This document shows positions 60,109 to 64,000 of a DNA stretch of 64,000 nt, in pieces. Position 1 is the first letter of the stretch. Each line of letters begins with the position of its first letter. Location of the stretch: the NCBI RefSeq assembly GCF_030813595.1, contig NZ_JAUSUH010000001.1, positions 1 through 64,000 of the forward strand, read 5' to 3'. The notes under the pieces are model-generated. The model searched no databases and had not been told where the DNA came from. It worked only from the letters and a program-made list of their open reading frames with translations. Both the position numbers and the translations under genes were made by a program. This stretch comes from Ancylobacter vacuolatus. Lineage in GTDB: Bacteria; Pseudomonadota; Alphaproteobacteria; Rhizobiales; Xanthobacteraceae.

Positions 60109-63100
60109 AGCCGAGCGTCATCAGGCTGGCATTGCCACCGGCGGCGGCTGTGTTGGTGCTGGTGGAACGCTCCAGCATCAGAAGATCGAGCGGGTAGACC
60201 TCGCCCCGCGCAATGTCGTCCGGCGCCAGGCCGTGCACCAGCACGATCGGCCCCTCGCGCGCGGCGATAGTCTCGTTGAGCTGGCGCAGCGCATCGCCGT
60301 CGCCTTCGAACAGCACGGCGTCGAACGCCGCCTCGGTCAGGCTGTCGGTCAGGCTGATCCATTCCTCCAGCCCGTGCGGAAGCGCCGGCAGGAGCGAGCC
60401 CTCCAGCAGCACCTTATTGCCGGTGGCGAGCGCCGAGGCGATCTGCACGGCGAGGCCCTTCTCGGTTGCGGCCAGACACAGGATGGCGCCGCGCGGAGAG
60501 AGCGCATACAGGTTGCGCTCGCCCACCGGTCCGGGCAGCTCTGCCTGGTGTCCGAAGGGGGAGGCGTCGAGAACCCCGCCGCACAGTGTGCGCGTGCCGG
60601 TGTCGGACTGGAAGTCCACCCAGAGCCGGGCCGGGGCGGGCGCCTCGCGCGCCGACAGCAGGGTGGCGGGGCGGCGCGCAAGCAGGCGGCCGAGATAGAG
60701 CGGTCCGCCAGCCTTCGGGCCGGTGCCAGAAAGCCCGTGGCCGCCAAAGGGCTGCACGCCGACCACCGCGCCGATGAGGTTGCGGTTCACATAGACGTTG
60801 CCGACCTCGATGCGGGAGCCGACACGCGCAATGGTCTCGTCGATGCGGGTGTGCAGGCCGAAGGTCAGGCCGTAGCCGGTGGCGTTGATGGCGGCAATCA
60901 GTTCGTCGAGTTCGTCCCGGCGGTAGCGCACCACATGCAGCACCGGGCCGAACACCTCGCGGGTAAGCGCGGCGATGCCGTCGATCTCGATCAGCGTGGG
61001 AGGAACGAAGGTGCCGTGGCGGGCGTCCTCGCCAAGCACGACCTGCTCGACGGCGCACCCTGCCTGCCGTAGGCGTTCGACATGGGCGTCGATACCGGCC
61101 TTCGCCTCGGCCGAGATGACCGGGCCAATATCGGTGGACAGATGAACCGGATTGCCGAGCTGGAGCTCCTTCAGCGCGCCGCGCAGCATGTCCAATATGC
61201 GTTCGGCCACATCCTCCTGCAGGCACAGGATACGCAGCGCCGAACAGCGCTGGCCGGCGGAATCGAAGGCAGATGCAAGCACATCCGCCACCACCTGCTC
61301 GGCCAAGGCCGAGGAATCGACGATCAGCGCGTTCTGCCCGCCAGTTTCGGCGATCAACGGGATGACGCTGCCATCGGGATTCAAGCGGGTGGCCAGCTGG
61401 CGCTGGATGAGCCGGGCCACCTCGGTCGAGCCGGTGAACATGACGCCGCGCGTTCGGGTGTCACCCACCAGCGCAGCCCCCACCTCGCCGGCACCGGGAA
61501 GGAGTTGCACCGCGCCGGGCGGCACTCCGGCCTCGCGCAAGATTTCAACCGCAGTGAATGCGATCAAGGGTGTCTCTTCGGCCGGCTTGGCCAGCACCAC
61601 ATTTCCGGCGGCGAGTGCGGCGCCGACCTGGCCGGCGAAGATGGCGAGCGGGAAGTTCCACGGGCTGATGCAGACGACCGGACCCAGAGGGCGGTGGGTG
61701 TCGCCGGAGAAACCGTCGCGTACCTGCGCGCCGTAATAGCGCAGGAAGTCCACCGCCTCGCGCACCTCGCCGATGGCGTTGGGATAGGACTTGCCGGCCT
61801 CGCGCACGATAATGCCGATCAGCGTCGGCATGCGCGCCTCCATGAGCTCCGCGGCGCGGAACAGGCAGGCGGCGCGCTCGGCGGGCGGCGTGGACTGCCA
61901 GATCGGCGCGGCCGCGTGAGCGAACTCCATGGCGCGCGTGACGATCTCGGGCGTCGCTTCCACCACTGTGCCAACCGGGTCACGATGGTCCGCCGGGTTG
62001 AGGACAGGCCGAGCTGTTCCTTCCCGGTCGAGAGGTTCAGCCAGCAATGGGCGGGCGGCCAGCGGGACGGTGCTACCTGCAAGCAGCGCTGCGGCCAGCG
62101 AGGCGAGGCGCTGCTCGTTGGAAAGGTCCAGTCCGGCCGAATTGCGTCGCTCCGTGCCGAAAAGCTCCGCCGGGGCGGCGATGCCGCGATGCGGCGCGCC
62201 CAGCGGCTCGATGCGCTGGGCGGCGTCGACGGGGCTCTCGGTCAGTTCGTCCAGCGGGACGTTCGGATCGGCGATGCGGTTGACGAAGGAGGTGTTGGCG
62301 CCGTTCTCCAGCAGGCGCCGGACGAGATAGGCCAGGAGCGTCTCATGGGTGCCGACGGGTGCGTAAATGCGGCAGGGCCGGCCGAGCTTCTCGCGGCCGA
62401 CCACTTCCTCATAGAGCGGCTCGCCCATGCCGTGCAGGCACTGGAATTCATATTGTCCGGCATAGTAGTTGGCGCCGGCCATTTCCATGACGGTGGAAAG
62501 CGTCTGGGCGTTGTGGGTGGCGAATTGCGGGAACACGGCGTCCGGGGCCGCGAGCAGCTTGCGGGCGCAGGCGAGATAGGCGACGTCGGTGTGGACCTTG
62601 CGCGTATAGACGGGGAAGCCCTCCAACCCATCCACCTGGGCGCGCTTGATCTCGCTGTCCCAATAGGCGCCCTTCACCAGCCGCACCATCAGCCGGTGAC
62701 CGGAGCGGCGGGCGAGGTCGATCAGGAAATCGGCCACGTAGGGGCAGCGCTTCTGATAGGCCTGAATGACGAAACCGATGCCATTCCAGCCATTTAGCGC
62801 CTCATCAAAACAAAGAGATTCAAGCAGGTCGAGCGAGATTTCCAGCCGATCGGCCTCCTCAGCGTCGATGTTGAGGCCGATGTCATAATGCCGAGCCAGC
62901 TTTGCCAGTGCGGTAACGCGCGGCAGCAACTCATTGATAACGCGGGAATATTGCGCGCGGCTGTAACGAGGGTGCAGCGCCGATAGCTTGATCGAGATGC
63001 CCGGGCCTTCATAGATGCCGCGCCCGGCCGAGGCCTTGCCGATGGCGTGGATGGCCTGCTCGTAATCGGCGAAATAGCGCTGCGCGTCGGCCTCGGTGGT

Positions 63101-63946
63101 CGCGGCTTCGCCAAGCATATCAAAGGAATAACGGAACCCCTTCGCCTCCATGCGGCGGGAATTGGCCAGCGCCTCGGAGATGGTCTGGCCGGTGACGAAC
63201 TGCTCGCCCATCATCCGCATGGCGACATCGACGCCGCGTCGGATCAACGGCTCGCCGCCGCGACCGATGAGTCTAGTGAGAGCGCCAGTGAGTCCAGTCT
63301 CGCTTGATGTGGAGGTCAATTTGCCGGTGAGCACCAGCCCCCAGGTAGCGGCGTTGACGAACAGCGAGGGGCTGTGGCCGACATGGGCCTGCCAGTCGCC
63401 ATGGCCGATCTTGTCGCGGATCAGCGCGTCGCGGGTGGCACGGTCGGGAATGCGCAGCAGGGCCTCGGCGAGGCACATCAACGCCACGCCTTCCTGGCTG
63501 GAGAGCGAATATTCGTGGATGAGGCCTTCGACCGGCCCCTTCTGTCCCTTTTCGCGCAATGCCTCCACCAGCGCACGGGCGCGGGCCCGGGCGGCCTCCG
63601 CCTTTGCCTCGGGCAGGGTGGCGGAGCCCATGAGGACCGGCACCGCCTCGGTCTCCGGCACCCGATAGGCCGAGGTGATGCGGGCCCGCAGCACGCTCTG
63701 GGGCTGGATGCCGCGGGCGAAGGGCAGGAACGGGCTGTCGGCATGCAGGCCGCCTTCGCCGGGGGCGGGCGTCGCCGCCGCCACCGGTGGCGACAGGGCG
63801 GCAAGCCCGCGCTCGGTGCGCTCAATGGCGGCGGTGAGCGCGCCCTTGACCAGGGCGTGCGCGGTGCAACCCTCGCGCTCGGCGGCGGCCTTAAGACGGG
63901 AGCGCAACTCGTCGTCGATCTTCACGCCGATGGTCGTCTGCGACAT
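60107..63946 (-). CDS. putA: Trifunctional PutA: DNA-binding, proline dehydrogenase, P5C dehydrogenase
   Basis: A 1279-residue protein. Residues about 4-45 form a ribbon-helix-helix DNA-binding domain (TTIGVKIDDELRSRLKAAAE, as in autorepressing PutA). The PRODH barrel (about 200-570) has GPGISIKLSALHPRYSRAQ, RLVKGAYWDSEIKRAQ and FATHNAQTL with flavin and proline sites. The P5C dehydrogenase part (about 640-1110) has SPWNFPLAIFAGQVGAALAA, ETGGQNALIVDSSA and the nucleophile Cys901 in GQRCSALR. A C-terminal domain follows (to 1279), as in type B/C PutA. It oxidises proline to glutamate, linked to the quinone pool and NAD. With the RHH domain it can also repress put genes. Upstream control region lies at 63947-64000 and beyond. 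Confidence 0.96.
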   Translation of the reverse strand: MSQTTIGVKIDDELRSRLKAAAEREGCTAHALVKGALTAAIERTERGLAALSPPVAAATPAPGEGGLHADSPFLPFARGIQPQSVLRARITSAYRVPETEAVPVLMGSATLPEAKAEAARARARALVEALREKGQKGPVEGLIHEYSLSSQEGVALMCLAEALLRIPDRATRDALIRDKIGHGDWQAHVGHSPSLFVNAATWGLVLTGKLTSTSSETGLTGALTRLIGRGGEPLIRRGVDVAMRMMGEQFVTGQTISEALANSRRMEAKGFRYSFDMLGEAATTEADAQRYFADYEQAIHAIGKASAGRGIYEGPGISIKLSALHPRYSRAQYSRVINELLPRVTALAKLARHYDIGLNIDAEEADRLEISLDLLESLCFDEALNGWNGIGFVIQAYQKRCPYVADFLIDLARRSGHRLMVRLVKGAYWDSEIKRAQVDGLEGFPVYTRKVHTDVAYLACARKLLAAPDAVFPQFATHNAQTLSTVMEMAGANYYAGQYEFQCLHGMGEPLYEEVVGREKLGRPCRIYAPVGTHETLLAYLVRRLLENGANTSFVNRIADPNVPLDELTESPVDAAQRIEPLGAPHRGIAAPAELFGTERRNSAGLDLSNEQRLASLAAALLAGSTVPLAARPLLAEPLDREGTARPVLNPADHRDPVGTVVEATPEIVTRAMEFAHAAAPIWQSTPPAERAACLFRAAELMEARMPTLIGIIVREAGKSYPNAIGEVREAVDFLRYYGAQVRDGFSGDTHRPLGPVVCISPWNFPLAIFAGQVGAALAAGNVVLAKPAEETPLIAFTAVEILREAGVPPGAVQLLPGAGEVGAALVGDTRTRGVMFTGSTEVARLIQRQLATRLNPDGSVIPLIAETGGQNALIVDSSALAEQVVADVLASAFDSAGQRCSALRILCLQEDVAERILDMLRGALKELQLGNPVHLSTDIGPVISAEAKAGIDAHVERLRQAGCAVEQVVLGEDARHGTFVPPTLIEIDGIAALTREVFGPVLHVVRYRRDELDELIAAINATGYGLTFGLHTRIDETIARVGSRIEVGNVYVNRNLIGAVVGVQPFGGHGLSGTGPKAGGPLYLGRLLARRPATLLSAREAPAPARLWVDFQSDTGTRTLCGGVLDASPFGHQAELPGPVGERNLYALSPRGAILCLAATEKGLAVQIASALATGNKVLLEGSLLPALPHGLEEWISLTDSLTEAAFDAVLFEGDGDALRQLNETIAAREGPIVLVHGLAPDDIARGEVYPLDLLMLERSTSTNTAAAGGNASLMTLG

Positions 63947-64000
63947 GATGCGATCCCTCTTTGCCTCGGTCGAAGTGGCCCCAAGGCGCGCTTCTATGAT
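63947..64000 (-). promoter_or_regulatory. putA upstream region, cut by the window edge
   Basis: 54 bp upstream of the putA start. AGAGGGATCGCATC just before the ATG supplies a GAGGG Shine-Dalgarno. No promoter or PutA operator can be defined in so short a piece; any divergent regulator lies outside the window. Confidence 0.4.

Overview
The window is about 64 kb of GC-rich chromosome from an alphaproteobacterium, most likely a Hyphomicrobiales (Rhizobiales) member and perhaps of the Xanthobacteraceae. This rests on gene families typical of that order (IalB, SapC, usg, ExoD, a STAS-MlaE permease, an Omp25/31-like barrel, a three-domain PutA, the Anbu proteasome cluster), GTG/TTG starts, and a general-stress (EcfG-type) promoter motif. 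No insertion sequence, integrase, phage gene or CRISPR array is visible. The species call is inference; no rRNA is present.

Layout. 1-9 kb: the tail of an autotransporter, IalB- and SapC-family proteins, an XRE-cupin regulator divergent from a PLP-dependent threonine/serine dehydratase, a glycosyltransferase/LpxH-like phosphoesterase pair, a LysE exporter, a universal stress protein, and a cytochrome c'/cytochrome b pair. 9-13.5 kb: an EamA transporter, a stand-alone Lrp/AsnC sensor domain, a TPP riboswitch in front of thiD, an MFS permease and a dipeptide epimerase. 13.7-17.5 kb: a four-gene Mla-type lipid-transport operon (permease, ATPase, MCE protein, lipoprotein). 17.6-24.6 kb: an outer-membrane barrel, a gene-free stretch with repeats, groESL with a degenerate CIRCE operator, usg, exoD, an omptin-type outer-membrane protease and an SDR.

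24.7-29.8 kb: a 22-codon membrane peptide gene behind an EcfG-type promoter, then the Anbu locus (proteasome-like peptidase, transglutaminase, alpha-E protein, circularly permuted ATP-grasp ligase) with a LysE exporter inserted. 30-34.2 kb: a molybdopterin-binding protein, gpt, a small acidic protein, DoxX, formate-THF ligase and tRNA-Leu(UAA).

34.2-45.4 kb is a periplasmic redox region. It holds a Tat-exported LodA/GoxA-type quinoprotein with its LodB-type flavoprotein partner, a three-subunit molybdenum hydroxylase (cytochrome c, 2Fe-2S subunit, Tat-exported Mo subunit), and a multicopper oxidase fused to a C-terminal FG-GAP-like domain.

45.4-51.3 kb: a polyamine-type ABC importer operon ending in an SDR, divergent from a LuxR-type regulator. 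51.3-58.4 kb: a membrane protein, a choloylglycine-hydrolase-family amidase and a ytcA-mdtNOP-like efflux operon. 58.6-64 kb: glutamate decarboxylase convergent with PutA, so a glutamate-forming and a glutamate-consuming enzyme lie side by side. The most unusual items are the quinoprotein/Mo-hydroxylase/copper-oxidase region, the exporter-containing Anbu locus, the omptin, the stress-promoter micro-gene, and the duplicated groEL tail.
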